A stretch of DNA of 64,000 nt from Streptomyces sp. TRM68367 (GCF_014495685.1 NZ_JACTVI010000020.1:46796-110795), one strand, 5' to 3'. Positions 8,512-18,194 are shown, counted from the first letter of the stretch. Numbers and translations: made by a program. Notes: a model not told the origin generated them from the letters alone.

Positions 8512-8576
8512 ATCAATCAGCGATCCAAAGTCACACCTGTTCGGGATCTGGTCCTCTTGCTGTTAAGCTGGTCAGC

Positions 8577-8993
8577 ATGAGTGACCTTCTGGAACGGCTG
8601 CGCGGTCGCGGGTGGCGTATGACCGCGCAGCGTCGCGTCGTGGCCGAGGTCCTGGACGGTGAGCATGTGCACCTGACGGCCGACGAGGTGCACTCCCGTG
8701 CCGTCGCCAAGCTGCCGGAGATCTCCCGCGCGACCGTCTACAACACCCTCGGGGAGCTGGTCTCCCTCGGCGAGGTGCTGGAGGTCTCCACCGACAAGCG
8801 CGCCAAGCGGTACGACCCGAACGCCCACCGCCCGCACCACCACCTGGTCTGCGCGCAGTGCGGCGCGATCCGCGACGTCCACCCGACGGGCAACCCGCTG
8901 GCCGACCTCCCCGACTCGGAGCGCTTCGGCTTCGCGGTCTCGGACGTCGAGGTGACGTACCGCGGCGTCTGCCCGAACTGCACGTCGGCATAG
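8577..8993 (+). CDS. Fur-family repressor, PerR/CatR-like
   Basis: A 138-residue Fur-family regulator. The winged-helix half contains LRGRGWRMTAQRRVVAEVLD and the recognition helix ISRATVYNTLGEL. The metal-sensing half has the HRPHHHLVCAQCG motif (His-rich plus CxxC) and the C-terminal CPNC pair, giving the four-cysteine structural zinc site, as in PerR-type proteins. In Streptomyces a PerR-like member of this family (CatR) represses catalase and itself and is inactivated by peroxide; the position after a CBS gene and the PerR-like operator 66 bp upstream support that assignment, though Zur or another Fur type cannot be excluded by eye. The start is ATG 8577. A strong hairpin terminator follows. 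Confidence 0.88.
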   Translation: MSDLLERLRGRGWRMTAQRRVVAEVLDGEHVHLTADEVHSRAVAKLPEISRATVYNTLGELVSLGEVLEVSTDKRAKRYDPNAHRPHHHLVCAQCGAIRDVHPTGNPLADLPDSERFGFAVSDVEVTYRGVCPNCTSA

Positions 8994-9007
8994 ACACACT
9001 CTTCCCG

Positions 9008-9043
9008 GAAAGCCCCGGCACCCAATGCGGCGCCGGGGCTTTC
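9008..9043 (+). terminator. Intrinsic terminator after the fur-like gene
   Basis: A 12-bp perfect stem, GAAAGCCCCGGC/GCCGGGGCTTTC, with a 12-base loop, 14 bp downstream of the stop codon and ending in a short T run. Confidence 0.8.
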
Positions 9044-9131
9044 TGCTGCGTACGACCTTCCCGAATCTGACGGGTCGTCATATGGTCAACAGCACCCACC
9101 AGTCCGTACCGCACTCCGCGAGGAGACCGAA

Positions 9132-9899
9132 GTGGGAGAGCCGTATCCGAAACTCACCGCCCATGACCTGACCCGCACCTTCGGCCGAACCCCCCACGCG
9201 GTCCACGCCCTCGGCCCTCTCGACCTGACCGTCGCCGCCGGCGAGTTCGTCTGCCTGGTCGGCCCTTCCGGCTGCGGCAAGTCCACCCTCCTGCGCATCG
9301 CCGCAGGCCTGCTCCGTCCCAGCACCGGCACGCTGGAGATCCGCACGTCCAGCCCCCGCCCGGCGGCGATGATCTTCCAGGACTACGGCATCTACGACTG
9401 GAAGACCGTCCAGGCCAACGTCCGCTTCGGCCTGGACATCCAGCGCGTCCCGCGCCGCGAGGCGAACGCCCGGGCCGTGGAGTGGCTGATCCGCATGGGC
9501 CTGGCCGACTTCGCGCACGCGTACCCCGCGACCCTCTCGGGCGGCATGCGCCAGCGGGTCGCCATCGCCCGCGCCCTCGCCGTACAGCCCGAACTGCTGC
9601 TCATGGACGAACCGTTCGCCGCCCTGGACGCCCAGCTGCGCACGATCCTCCAGGACGAGCTGCTGGAGCTCACCCAGACGCTGCGCACCACCACCCTCTT
9701 CATCACACACAGCCTGGAGGAGGCGATCGTCCTCGGCGACCGCGTGCTGGTGATGTCCGCCCGCCCCGGCCGGATCATCGCCGAACACCGCCCGCCGTTC
9801 CCGCGCCCGCGCACCGGCGACGTCCGCTCCGCGCCCGAGTTCACGTCCCTGAAGAGCGAGTTGTGGGACGTCCTGCGCAAGGAGGCGGTGCCGGCATGA
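9132..9899 (+). CDS. ABC transporter ATP-binding protein (nitrate/sulfonate/taurine type)
   Basis: A 255-residue ABC ATPase with Walker A GPSGCGKSTLLRIAAG, Q-loop IFQDYGIYDWKTV, signature LSGGMRQRVAIARALA, Walker B LLLMDEPFAALD and the switch His in TTLFITHSLEEA. The sequence is closest in feel to SsuB/TauB/NrtD subunits, which energise import of sulfonates, taurine, nitrate or pyrimidine precursors. GTG 9132 is the start; AGGAG lies upstream. The stop codon overlaps the permease start (ATGA), and permease and lipoprotein follow in the same way, so the three form one translationally coupled operon that encodes a complete importer. The substrate cannot be told from sequence. Confidence 0.93.
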   Translation: MGEPYPKLTAHDLTRTFGRTPHAVHALGPLDLTVAAGEFVCLVGPSGCGKSTLLRIAAGLLRPSTGTLEIRTSSPRPAAMIFQDYGIYDWKTVQANVRFGLDIQRVPRREANARAVEWLIRMGLADFAHAYPATLSGGMRQRVAIARALAVQPELLLMDEPFAALDAQLRTILQDELLELTQTLRTTTLFITHSLEEAIVLGDRVLVMSARPGRIIAEHRPPFPRPRTGDVRSAPEFTSLKSELWDVLRKEAVPA

Positions 9900-10759
9900 C
9901 GACGATGACGGGAGAGCCGGGCGAGTCGGTCCTGGTCCGGCGCCCGGGCCCGCGGGAACTCCGTCCCGTACGCACCCACCGCCGCCTGAGAGCGCTGGAA
10001 CTGTCCCTGGCGGTCGCCGTCCCCCTGCTGCTGATCCTGCTCTGGCAGCTGGCCGCAACCCAGGCCTGGATCGACGACCGCGTCTACCCTGCGCCCTCCG
10101 CGATCCTCGCCGACGGCTGGGACCGGGCCGCGGCCGGCGACCTGTGGCCGGACGTGTGGGCGACGCTGAATCGCGTGCTGGCCGGGTACGCCCTCGGCAC
10201 GGCGGCGGGCTTCGCCCTGGGCCTGCTGATGGGTTCCCTGTCACTGGTACGGGCGGCCCTGGAGCCGCTCCTGGACGCCCTGTACGTCGTACCGAAACTG
10301 GCCCTGCTGCCGATCTTCCTGAACATGTTCGGCCTGGGCGAGGGCCCGCAGGTGGCCCTGGTGGCGGCCACGGTCTTCTTCTTCGTCTGGATCTCCACCA
10401 TGTCGGCGGTGATGTCCGTCCCCGACGGCCACCGCGACGCGGGCCGCGTCTTCGGCGCGACGTCCTGGCAGATGTTCCGTCACGTCCTGCTCCCGGCGTC
10501 GCTTCCGTCGGTCCTGGTCGGCGCGCGCATAGCGGCCGGGGTGGCGGTCCTGGTCATCGTCGCGTCGGAACAGATCGCCGCGACGAACGGCCTCGGTCAC
10601 CTGATCTTCGACTCCCGCGCCCTGTTCCAGAACGACGTGATGTTCGTCGGCATCGTCTGCGTGGCCGCCCTGGGCGTGCTCTTCTCCGAACTGGTCCGGT
10701 GGGTGGGCCGTCTGCTCACACCGTGGGCACCGCGCGACCGGGGACGGGGCCAGTCATGA
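9896..10759 (+). CDS. ABC transporter permease (SsuC/TauC-like)
   Basis: A 287-residue integral membrane permease with about six helices, starting after a ~35-residue cytoplasmic, basic N terminus. The EAA loop that docks on the ATPase is in SVPDGHRDAGRVFGATSWQM followed by FRHVLLPASLPSVLVG, the typical BPD_transp_1 pattern (A-x3-G-A-s...vllPaslP). ATG 9896 overlaps the ATPase stop by 4 bp, and its own stop overlaps the lipoprotein ATG. It probably works as a homodimer with the ATPase encoded upstream. Confidence 0.92.
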   Translation: MTTMTGEPGESVLVRRPGPRELRPVRTHRRLRALELSLAVAVPLLLILLWQLAATQAWIDDRVYPAPSAILADGWDRAAAGDLWPDVWATLNRVLAGYALGTAAGFALGLLMGSLSLVRAALEPLLDALYVVPKLALLPIFLNMFGLGEGPQVALVAATVFFFVWISTMSAVMSVPDGHRDAGRVFGATSWQMFRHVLLPASLPSVLVGARIAAGVAVLVIVASEQIAATNGLGHLIFDSRALFQNDVMFVGIVCVAALGVLFSELVRWVGRLLTPWAPRDRGRGQS

Positions 10760-11910
10760 GAAGAGGACTGGGACGACTGAGGAGGCGTACGTACGGCCTT
10801 GCCCTGGCCGCCGGGGTGCTGCTCGCGTCGACGGCCTGCGCGTCCCCGGAGGGCCGCGAACCGCAGGCGGCCGCAGGCACGCGCGCGATCCGCCCCGCGG
10901 AAGGCTGCGGCGAGGATTCCTGGACGGACCCGGCGGACCTCTCCCCCGCTCGCACCCCCGCCCGCTGCCGCCCCGGCGCCCCGCCGCCGCAGCGCCTCCC
11001 CGAGACGCGCGAGCTGACGATCGCGACCGGCACACTGAGCGCGGAGTACGTCGCACCGCTCCGAGTCGCGCTGGACAAGGGCGAGTTCAGGAAGGAGGGC
11101 CTGGACGTCACGCTGAAGGTGCTGCCGACGCCGGACGCCCTGCCGCTGCTCGCCAAGGGAGACCTGGACGCCCTGTGGGCGGCCCCGGAGGCGGCGGTGA
11201 TGAACGGCGTCCGCGGCGGCTTCGACATCCGCTGGGTGGCCGGGAACTTCTCGCCCGGCACCCGGTCGAAGAGCGGCCTGTGGGTCCGTCTGAAGCAGGG
11301 CGAGAACGCGAACCGGGTCGCGATGGCCGGCCGCAAGCTGGGCACGATGATCGGCAAGGGCTCGGTCATCGCCTACCCCATGGAGAAGGCCCTGGAGAAA
11401 CACGGCGGCGGCCTCGCCGAGATCCAGTACCAGCAACTGGGCTCCGCCGACGTCCTCACGGCGCTGGAGAACGGCGGCGTCGACTCGGCCTGGCTGCTGG
11501 ACCCCGTGTGGCGCAAGGTCGACGGAAAGCCAGGCTACGCCTTCCTCGGCGGCCAGCCGCCCGGCGAGCCCCTGGGCGGCCTGCTCTACGGCCCGAGCCT
11601 CCTGAACGAGGACGTGGACGCCGGTGTGGCGTTGCTGAGGGCATACATCCGCACGGTGAACACGTACTTCTCCGCCGACTACAAGACCAACGAGACCTTC
11701 ATCACATACCTGGCGAAACTCCTGAAGACGGACGAGCGGATCCTCCGATCGACCCCGTCCCTCCACATGGACTGGGAAATCCGCGCGGGTACGACCGACC
11801 GCCTCCAGTCCGCGTACGTCGCCCAAGGCGTCTCGGAAGGCGATCCCCTGCCGGAGTCGCGAACGGTGACCCGCGCCCTGTACGAGGAGGCCGTCGGCCA
11901 CCAACGCTGA
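10756..11910 (+). CDS. ABC transporter substrate-binding lipoprotein (NMT1/SsuA-like)
   Basis: A 384-residue exported lipoprotein: Arg-rich n-region, hydrophobic core and lipobox LASTAC, so Cys29 is the likely lipidated residue. A Pro/Arg-rich linker (about 30-85) leads to a periplasmic-binding fold of the NMT1/SsuA class, recognisable from ELTIATGTLSAEYVAPLRVA at the domain start, FRKEGLDVTLKVLPTPDALP, and the hinge strands around GKLGTMIGKGSVIAYPM-like residues. SsuA-type proteins hand sulfonates, taurine, nitrate or thiamine precursors to the permease. Last gene of the three-gene operon; a hairpin follows 9 bp after the stop. Confidence 0.9.
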   Translation: MRRGLGRLRRRTYGLALAAGVLLASTACASPEGREPQAAAGTRAIRPAEGCGEDSWTDPADLSPARTPARCRPGAPPPQRLPETRELTIATGTLSAEYVAPLRVALDKGEFRKEGLDVTLKVLPTPDALPLLAKGDLDALWAAPEAAVMNGVRGGFDIRWVAGNFSPGTRSKSGLWVRLKQGENANRVAMAGRKLGTMIGKGSVIAYPMEKALEKHGGGLAEIQYQQLGSADVLTALENGGVDSAWLLDPVWRKVDGKPGYAFLGGQPPGEPLGGLLYGPSLLNEDVDAGVALLRAYIRTVNTYFSADYKTNETFITYLAKLLKTDERILRSTPSLHMDWEIRAGTTDRLQSAYVAQGVSEGDPLPESRTVTRALYEEAVGHQR

Positions 11911-11918
11911 ACACACCA

Positions 11919-11952
11919 AGGGCCGGAACCCTGCAAACAGGATTCCGGCCCT
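11919..11952. terminator. Bidirectional terminator between lipoprotein gene and tRNA-fMet
   Basis: A perfect 10-bp stem, AGGGCCGGAA/TTCCGGCCCT, with a 14-base loop. It can end both the ABC operon from the left and the tRNA transcript from the right, whose 3' end is 11 bp away. Confidence 0.8.
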
Positions 11953-11962
11953 CGATCTTCAG

Positions 11963-12036
11963 TAGCGGGGACAGGATTTGAACCTGCGACCTCTGGGTTA
12001 TGAGCCCAGCGAGCTACCGAGCTGCTCCACCCCGCG
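11963..12036 (-). tRNA. Initiator tRNA-fMet (CAU)
   Basis: The minus strand reads CGCGGGGTGGAGCAGCTC... with the CTCATAA anticodon loop and ends ...TCCTGTCCCCGCTA. Initiator features are clear: C1 opposite T72 leaves the first acceptor pair unformed, and the anticodon stem has three stacked G-C pairs (GGG/CCC). The 74-nt gene does not encode the 3' CCA, as is common in Streptomyces. It is identical to the copy at 14372-14445. Confidence 0.95.
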
Positions 12037-12120
12037 TCGGTGAATGCAACATTACGTCAACGAGACGGCCAGAGGCAAATCGCGACCTGGGCCGAAGCCC
12101 CAGAGGGATGCAGGCAGCAC

Positions 12121-12240
12121 AGCCCCCGCCGGGTCCGGGACGGAGCCCCACGGGGGTGCGGGGGACGAAGCCCCCGCCGGGTCCGGGACGGAGCCCCGTG
12201 TCGGCCACCTCCTGGCCAACCGAGTCGGGCGAGTGGGTGG
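12121..12240. repeat. 48-bp-period GC repeat array (copy A) behind the Sel1 gene
   Basis: Units start at 12121 and 12169 with a 48-bp period (AGCCCCCGCCGGGTCCGGGA...), the second one incomplete. They are followed by a terminal module at about 12190-12240 containing CTGGCCAACCGAGTCGGGCG. The same unit and the same terminal module recur at 20451-20735. On the minus strand the array lies in the 3' flank of the Sel1-repeat gene and can form short GGGGC-TCC-GCCCC stems. No gene is seen in 12037-12272. Confidence 0.8.
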
Positions 12241-12272
12241 GAAGGCGCCCGTCACCCCAACCCCGCTCACTT

Positions 12273-14144
12273 TCACGCCGACAGTTCTTCACGCAACGCA
12301 TCCCGCAACCGCGCCGCCCGCTCCGCAACCGCCCCCGGCCCCAACGACACCGCTCGATCAGCCCACCGCTGTCCCTCGGCCAACTCCCCCCGACGCGCAT
12401 ACACGAGGGCCAGCCGCAACGCCGCCCGCCCATGCCCCGCGTCAGCGGCCCGCGTCCACCACACCGCCGCCTCCGGCTCGCTCCCCTCCCGGGCCAGCAG
12501 CAGCCCCAGATTGAACGCCCCGTTGCGCGACCCGGCCTCGGCCGCCCGTCGGTACCACCGCGCCGCCTCGACGACATCCCCCCGCGCCGCCGCCAGCATC
12601 CCGACCCGCACCTGCGCCCGCCGATGCCCCTGCGAAGCCGCCCGCTCGTACCACTCCTCGCACTCGCTGCGCTGATGCATCGCCTCCCCCAGCTCGTGCG
12701 CGGACTCCGGCGGCCGCCGCGCGTCCAGCACGGCAGCCAGCCGGTACGCCGCCTCGGCGCTCCCGCCCCCCGCCGCACACCGCAGGTACCGCTCCGCCTC
12801 GCCGTCGTCCCCGTCCCGTAGCCGCGCGATCCCGACCTGCAGCGCCGCCTCCGTGTGCCCGGCGCCCGCGGCCCGCTCGTACCACCGCTGCGCGACCGCC
12901 TCCTCGCCGCGCCCGGCGTACAGGATCCCGAGATTGAACGCGGCGTCCACGCTCCCGGCCTCCGCCGCCTTGGAGAACCACGGCTCCGCACCCGTCTCGT
13001 CCCCGCCCCGCAGCAGCAGGATCGCCAGCGCGTTCGCCGCCTCCCGGTGCCCGGCGTACGCCGCCCGCCGGTACCACTGCTCGGCCTGCCCGGTCCGCCC
13101 CTGCTCGGCGCAGAGCAGCCCGAGGTTGTACGCGCCGTTCACATCACCCGCGTCCATCGCCGCCCGGTACCACCGCTCCGCGGTCTGTGTCTCCCCGCGC
13201 TCGGCGTGCAGCGCACCCAGCGCGTTGGCCGCGTTGCCGTCGCCGTCCTGCGCGGCCCGCAGCCACCACACGGCCGCGTTCTCGGTGTCGCCCGCATCCC
13301 GCAGCAGGAACCCGAGCGCGCAGGCGGCCCGCGCCTCCCCGTCCTTGGCGGACGTCAGATACCAGCGCCCCGCCTCCTTGAGCTCCCCCCGCTTCTCCAG
13401 GATCGCCCCGAGGTGCAGCGCCGCCCGCCGGTGCCCGCGCGCGGCGGCCTGCCGGTACCACTGCTCGGCCTGCGCCGTGAGCCCGGCATCGTCGTCGGTC
13501 CCCTTCGCGCCGCCTGCCTCCCGCCGGGCACCGCCGGGTTCCGGCCCGGCGCCGCCGGTCTCCCGCGCGGGCCGTGCGTCCAGCGCCCGCGCCAGCCGGT
13601 ACGCCGCCTCCCGGTGCCCCCGCTCCGCCGCCGCCCGCATCCACCGCTCGGCCCCGGCGTCACCGCGGTGCTCCAGCAGGTCGGCCAGCGCGTACGCGCC
13701 CAGCGCGTGCCCCTGCTCGGCGGACTGGCGCAGCCAGTACTCGGCGGCGGGCTCGTCCCCGCGCTCCCGGTGGTGCCGCCCGAGCGCGTGCGCCGCCGCA
13801 GCCGATCCCGCGACGGCGGCGATCCGCCACCATCCGGCGGCCTCGTCGGCGTATCCGCGCTGGTGAAGAAGGACTCCCAGGTTGTTGGCGGCGGCACGGT
13901 CACCGGCCGCGGTGGCGGCACGCAGATGGGATTCGGCTCCGTCGAGATCACCGCGGCGCAGCAGCATGGCCCCGAGGACGCTCATCGCCTCGACGTCGCC
14001 GGCTTCGGCGGCGAGCCGCTGGCGCACTTCCTCGGCAGCCTCCTCCGCAGCCTCCGCGGTTTCGTCCCGGTTCTCCTCCGGGCGGGAAGGCTGCACAAAA
14101 CGCCCTGTCTTGAACAGAGTTGCCTTGTCCCCCATAACGTCCAT
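12273..14144 (-). CDS. Sel1-like/TPR repeat protein
   Basis: A 623-residue all-helical repeat protein. After a ~40-residue polar N terminus come about fifteen repeats of 34-37 residues of the Sel1/TPR type, with spaced Ala-Gly signatures such as AAGDRAAANNLGVLLHQRGY, AAEQGHALGAYALADLLE-like and AEAGSVDAAFNLGILYAGRG. Such solenoids are protein-protein scaffolds; no enzymatic domain or signal peptide is present, so it should be cytosolic. Start is ATG 14144, with an alternative ATG three codons in (MGDKATLF). A stretch rich in Gly/Glu/Pro (about 195-220) interrupts the repeat register. The gene lies between two identical initiator-tRNA genes, all on the same strand. Client proteins are unknown. 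Confidence 0.88.
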   Translation of the reverse strand: MDVMGDKATLFKTGRFVQPSRPEENRDETAEAAEEAAEEVRQRLAAEAGDVEAMSVLGAMLLRRGDLDGAESHLRAATAAGDRAAANNLGVLLHQRGYADEAAGWWRIAAVAGSAAAAHALGRHHRERGDEPAAEYWLRQSAEQGHALGAYALADLLEHRGDAGAERWMRAAAERGHREAAYRLARALDARPARETGGAGPEPGGARREAGGAKGTDDDAGLTAQAEQWYRQAAARGHRRAALHLGAILEKRGELKEAGRWYLTSAKDGEARAACALGFLLRDAGDTENAAVWWLRAAQDGDGNAANALGALHAERGETQTAERWYRAAMDAGDVNGAYNLGLLCAEQGRTGQAEQWYRRAAYAGHREAANALAILLLRGGDETGAEPWFSKAAEAGSVDAAFNLGILYAGRGEEAVAQRWYERAAGAGHTEAALQVGIARLRDGDDGEAERYLRCAAGGGSAEAAYRLAAVLDARRPPESAHELGEAMHQRSECEEWYERAASQGHRRAQVRVGMLAAARGDVVEAARWYRRAAEAGSRNGAFNLGLLLAREGSEPEAAVWWTRAADAGHGRAALRLALVYARRGELAEGQRWADRAVSLGPGAVAERAARLRDALREELSA

Positions 14145-14307
14145 CGTCGCACCACCTGCAACCTGGGTACACCTGGTATACCGCAGCCAGTGAGGTCACT
14201 TCAGCGTTTTGTCGACATGCCCACAGAACGACAAGTCAAACACAGAATTCCCAACTCCCCGCGGCGGCGCGGCCGTACGGTCCGTCGGCACATGCGTTCG
14301 CACACCA

Positions 14308-14342
14308 CGAAGGCCCGGATCCTCGAGGGATCCGGGCCTTCG
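14308..14342 (-). terminator. Terminator downstream of the second tRNA-fMet
   Basis: A 15-bp perfect stem, CGAAGGCCCGGATCC/GGATCCGGGCCTTCG, with a 5-base loop, beginning 30 bp past the tRNA 3' end on the minus strand. Confidence 0.85.
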
Positions 14343-14371
14343 CGCATGTCGACGGCGACCGCCGACTCCAG

Positions 14372-14445
14372 TAGCGGGGACAGGATTTGAACCTGCGACC
14401 TCTGGGTTATGAGCCCAGCGAGCTACCGAGCTGCTCCACCCCGCG
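14372..14445 (-). tRNA. Initiator tRNA-fMet (CAU), second copy
   Basis: 74 nt, identical to the gene at 11963-12036, with CAT anticodon, C1/T72 mismatch and GGG/CCC anticodon-stem pairs. It lies 45 bp downstream of the UPF0182 stop codon on the same strand and has its own downstream terminator. Flanking bases differ from the first copy beyond a few bases, so the duplication is old or maintained by conversion. Confidence 0.95.
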
Positions 14446-14489
14446 CCGTTTGCTGCTGCGCAACCGTATCACGGCGCGGGGAGGGTTGA

Positions 14490-17444
14490 TCACGCGCTGT
14501 CCGGACTCCTGCCCGGACTCGGACTGCCGCTCGGGCTCGCGCCGGCACCGCTGTTACCGGCACCTCCACCGCCACCCGTCCGGTCGGGCTGCGACTGCGC
14601 CTCCTCGGCCCGCCGCAGCGCGTCCTGCAGGTCCTGCTGGGCTCTGCCGTACGCCTCCCAGTCGTTCTTCTTCAGGGCTTCCTGGCCGGCGTCGAACGCC
14701 GCCTGGGCGTCCTTCAGGGCCTCCTGGACCGTCGGGTTCTCAGAGGTCGGTGGTGGTGGCGTCGTGGTTCCGCCCTCGTCCGGTGGCTCGGTGACCGGGC
14801 CCTCGGCTCCGAAGACCTTGTTCAGGGCCTCGTCGAGCGTGTCCTCGAAGGCGGTCGTGCCTCCGTAGGACACCAACACCTTCCGCAGCAGCGGGTACTT
14901 GAGTCCGCCACCGCGTACGTAGACCGGCTCCACGTAGAGCAGTCCGCCGTCCAGTGGCACCGCCAGCAGGTTGCCGTACTCGACCTCGGAGTCGCCGCCT
15001 CTCAGCAGCCTGATGGTCTCGGCGATGTTCTGTTCGGAGTTGAACTGGCTCTGGACCTGTTTGGGTCCGTTGACCGTGGTGTTCGTCGGCAGTTTCAGGA
15101 TTCTGATCTTGCCGTAGTCACTGGTGCCTGCCTCGGCGTCGACCGACATGAACGCGCTGAGGTTGTCCCGGCCATTGGGCGTGAAGGTCGTCGTCAGCGA
15201 GAACGCCTGCTGCTTCTGGTCGGGCATCCTCATGCTCAGGTAGTACGGCGGCACCGCGTTGCCCGACCGGTTGGTCGGGTCGTCCGGCACCTGCCAGACC
15301 TCGCTGCCGCTGAGGAACGTCGTCGCGTCCTTCACGTGGTAGCGGGTGAGCAGCTCGCGCTGGACCTTGAACAGGTCCTGCGGGTAACGGAGATGGGCCA
15401 TCAGCGACTTGGAGATATCGCTCTTGGACTTCACCGTGCCCGGGAAGGCCTTCATCCAGGTCTTCAGGACCGGGTCCTTGGTGTCCCACTGGTAGAGCTT
15501 GACCTGGCCGGTGTACGCGTCGACGGTCGCCTTCACCGAGTTGCGGATGTAGTTGACCTGGTTCTGCTGCGCCACCACGGCACGCTGGTTGTTGGAGGCG
15601 GTCAGCGAGTCGGCCGTCGTATCGCCGAGCGTCGTACGCGAGGAGTACGGGTAGCCGTTCGTCGTCGTGTATGCGTCGACGATCCACTGGATACGGCCGT
15701 CCACGACCGCCGGGTAGGCGTCGCCGTCGATGGTCAGCCACGGGGCGACCGACTCGACGCGCTCCTTGGGCGTGCGGTTGTACAGAATCCGCGAACCGTC
15801 GCCGATCGCACCGGAGTACAGGATCTGCGGCTCACCGAACGCCACCGCGTACGCCGCCCGGTTGACCGGGTTGGAGAGGCTGACGCCGCTGTCGCCCTTG
15901 TAGCTGGTGGTCTTCTCACCGTTGTCGTCGGAGTAGTCGATCTCCTTCTGGGGACCGCCGACGATCGAGTACATGGTGGTCTTCTCGCCGTAGTAGACGC
16001 GCTGCTCGTACTTCGGCAGATCGCCCTTCGACGGCAGGTCGGAATTGGTGAAGACGGGGCGGCCCTGGGAGTCGACGCTGGTGCCCTCGGCGGAGACCAC
16101 ACCGTACCCGTGGGTGTACCGGAAGTGGTCGTTGATCCAGTTCCGCTTCGGGATGCCGTTGAGGTTGATCTCGCGCAGACCGATGACCGTGTCCTGGTCC
16201 TTGCCGTTCTTGGGGTACCGGTCGACGTCCAGGTTGGTCGGGAACGCGTAGTAGTTCCTGATCTGCTGGAGCTGCTGGAACGTCGGCGAGATGATGTTCG
16301 GGTCCATGATCCGGATGCTCGCCGTGGAGTTCACGTCGTCGCGCAGCCGGGTCTTGTCCTCCGTCTTGCTCACACCGGGGTACTCGGTGACCTGCGTGCC
16401 GTTGATGCCGTACGCCTCACGCGTCGCCTTCAGGTTCTTCTCGACGTACGGCGCTTCCTTGGCCTGCTCGTTGGGCTGGACCTGGAACTTCTGCACGATC
16501 GCCGGGTACAGACCGCCGATGAGGATCGCGGAGAGCACCATCAGGCCGAAGCCGATGACGGGCAGCTGCCAGGTGCGCCGCCACAGGGTGGCGAAGAACA
16601 GCAGGGCGCAGATGACGGCGATGCAGAACAGGATCGTCTTGGCCGGCAGGTAGGCGTTGGCGTCGACGTACCTCAGGCCGGTCCAGTTGTCGGTGGCCTT
16701 GAAGTCGCTGGACTTGACCGCCAGGCCGTACCGGTCGAGCCAGTAGGCGACCGCCTTCAGGGCGACGAAGATGCCGATGAGCACCGACAGGTGGCCGGTC
16801 GCGGCGGCTGTGGCGCGCGCGCCCGGGCTGGTGATGCGCAGCCCGCCGTACAGGTAGTGGGTGAGCGCGGCGGCGATCACGGACAGGATCGCGGCGGCGA
16901 AGCCGAAGCCGAGCAGGAAGCGGTACCAGGGCAGGTCGAAGGAGTAGAAGGACACGTCGAGCTTGAACTGCGGGTCCTTCTCGCCGAAGGGCACGCCGTT
17001 GACCCACATCAGCCAGGTCCGCCACTGCCCGGACGCGGAGGCGCCCGCGATCAGGCCCACCAGGGCGGTGATGCCGAAGAGCAGCCACTTCTTGTAGGGC
17101 GCGATGCCCATGCGGTAGCGGTCGAGGTTCTGCTGCTCCATCGACATGGCGCTCAGCGGCGGCCGCAGCCGGTGCGCCAGCCAGATGTTGAAGCCGACGG
17201 CCAGGGCCATCAGCAGTCCGAAGACGAAGAAGAGCCCGATCTTCGTCCACAGGGTCGTCGTGAACACCGACGAGTAGTGGACCGAGCGGTACCAGAGCCA
17301 GTCGGTCCAGAAGCCCGCGAACATGGTGAACGCCATGCCGAGCACGGCCAGGACACCCAGTGTCATGAGCAGGGTCCGGACACGCCGGGACGGGCGGCCC
17401 ACTCTGATCCGCGGCCCTGTTGGGCCTCCGCCGCGGTCCGGCAT
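14490..17444 (-). CDS. UPF0182 family large membrane protein
   Basis: A protein of about 984 residues: an N-terminal bundle of about seven transmembrane helices (roughly residues 25-330: [60 protein letters not shown] and others), then a long extracytoplasmic domain of ~550 residues, ending in a Gln/Ala-rich coiled segment and a Gly/Pro/Ser tail. This is the UPF0182 family found throughout actinobacteria (Rv3193c in M. tuberculosis); its function is unknown. I start at ATG 17444 ([16 protein letters not shown]), where family conservation begins; a GTG at 17465 would add seven residues. It is divergent from the PPA1309-type gene, sharing a 164-bp promoter region. Confidence 0.9.
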   Translation of the reverse strand: MPDRGGGPTGPRIRVGRPSRRVRTLLMTLGVLAVLGMAFTMFAGFWTDWLWYRSVHYSSVFTTTLWTKIGLFFVFGLLMALAVGFNIWLAHRLRPPLSAMSMEQQNLDRYRMGIAPYKKWLLFGITALVGLIAGASASGQWRTWLMWVNGVPFGEKDPQFKLDVSFYSFDLPWYRFLLGFGFAAAILSVIAAALTHYLYGGLRITSPGARATAAATGHLSVLIGIFVALKAVAYWLDRYGLAVKSSDFKATDNWTGLRYVDANAYLPAKTILFCIAVICALLFFATLWRRTWQLPVIGFGLMVLSAILIGGLYPAIVQKFQVQPNEQAKEAPYVEKNLKATREAYGINGTQVTEYPGVSKTEDKTRLRDDVNSTASIRIMDPNIISPTFQQLQQIRNYYAFPTNLDVDRYPKNGKDQDTVIGLREINLNGIPKRNWINDHFRYTHGYGVVSAEGTSVDSQGRPVFTNSDLPSKGDLPKYEQRVYYGEKTTMYSIVGGPQKEIDYSDDNGEKTTSYKGDSGVSLSNPVNRAAYAVAFGEPQILYSGAIGDGSRILYNRTPKERVESVAPWLTIDGDAYPAVVDGRIQWIVDAYTTTNGYPYSSRTTLGDTTADSLTASNNQRAVVAQQNQVNYIRNSVKATVDAYTGQVKLYQWDTKDPVLKTWMKAFPGTVKSKSDISKSLMAHLRYPQDLFKVQRELLTRYHVKDATTFLSGSEVWQVPDDPTNRSGNAVPPYYLSMRMPDQKQQAFSLTTTFTPNGRDNLSAFMSVDAEAGTSDYGKIRILKLPTNTTVNGPKQVQSQFNSEQNIAETIRLLRGGDSEVEYGNLLAVPLDGGLLYVEPVYVRGGGLKYPLLRKVLVSYGGTTAFEDTLDEALNKVFGAEGPVTEPPDEGGTTTPPPPTSENPTVQEALKDAQAAFDAGQEALKKNDWEAYGRAQQDLQDALRRAEEAQSQPDRTGGGGGAGNSGAGASPSGSPSPGRSPDSA

Positions 17445-17608
17445 CTGGAAAGCCAAGGTGCGCACCTCGAAGTTCGCTGTTGATCCGTCAGGCCCGCGTG
17501 TTCGTGGACCCTCCGTGGCCCTCGCTGATCGTGGGCCCCCACCTATGCAACTTACTCACCCTTTACTCGGTTCCCGATTCGGCCCAGGAACGAGGCAGGA
17601 TTGTGACC

Positions 17609-18151
17609 ATGTCCAACACTCCCATGGCGGCGAGCCCGCTGACCCGGGCCGTGCTCGAGATCGACGAGTACGTCTCCGGCCTCGGCTGGGACCAGCCCGC
17701 CCGCCTCTTCGCCCTCGTTGACACCGCACGGCTGCGGGCCGAACAGCCCTCGCTCGCGGACCGGCTCGGTCTGGAGGGCGGGCAGGAGACTTCCGGCCTC
17801 ACCCCGATCGAGCAGGACGAAATTCCAACGGACAAGGCGCTCGATGAGTTCCTCGGCACGATTGCCTGGCCCGACGCGGTGGTCGGCTGCGCGCTGTCCG
17901 TGGAGCGGCTGATGCTGCCGACGTCCGCGGAGGCGCAGGTCCCGAAGGGGCTGGGCGGGGCCGAGCTGGCGCAGTGGGTGGCCGAGCACCCGGACCGCCA
18001 GGAGGTCCGCATGACGGTCGCGGTGCTGCGCGACGGCGCCCGCGAGTCGGCCCTGCGCCTGCGCGAGAAGGACTCGCCCACCGAGGTCCTCACGGGCTCC
18101 GACCTGGTGCCGGGCCTGGCGGACGCGCTGTCGGCGACCTTCGCGGACTGA
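17609..18151 (+). CDS. PPA1309-family conserved actinobacterial protein
   Basis: A 180-residue soluble protein with the pattern of the PPA1309 family: LTRAVLEIDEYVSGLGWDQP, ARLFALVDTARLRAEQPSLA and WPDAVVGCALSVERLMLP. The family is conserved in actinobacteria and has no assigned biochemical role. ATG 17609 follows AGGCAGG and begins the conserved region, whereas the longer frame from 17420 runs through the divergent promoter. Genomic association with UPF0182 and the YlbL-type protease is conserved across actinobacteria, so a shared envelope-linked role is possible but unproven. Confidence 0.85.
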   Translation: MSNTPMAASPLTRAVLEIDEYVSGLGWDQPARLFALVDTARLRAEQPSLADRLGLEGGQETSGLTPIEQDEIPTDKALDEFLGTIAWPDAVVGCALSVERLMLPTSAEAQVPKGLGGAELAQWVAEHPDRQEVRMTVAVLRDGARESALRLREKDSPTEVLTGSDLVPGLADALSATFAD

Positions 18152-18194
18152 GGCCACGTCGTACGCCTCCTTGGACCTCGTCGTACGTCGCGGG

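Noticed and set aside
15336..17483. 715-aa plus-strand open frame
   Set aside because: Antisense to UPF0182, with reverse-frame composition (many VxxR/DxVG) and no domain.
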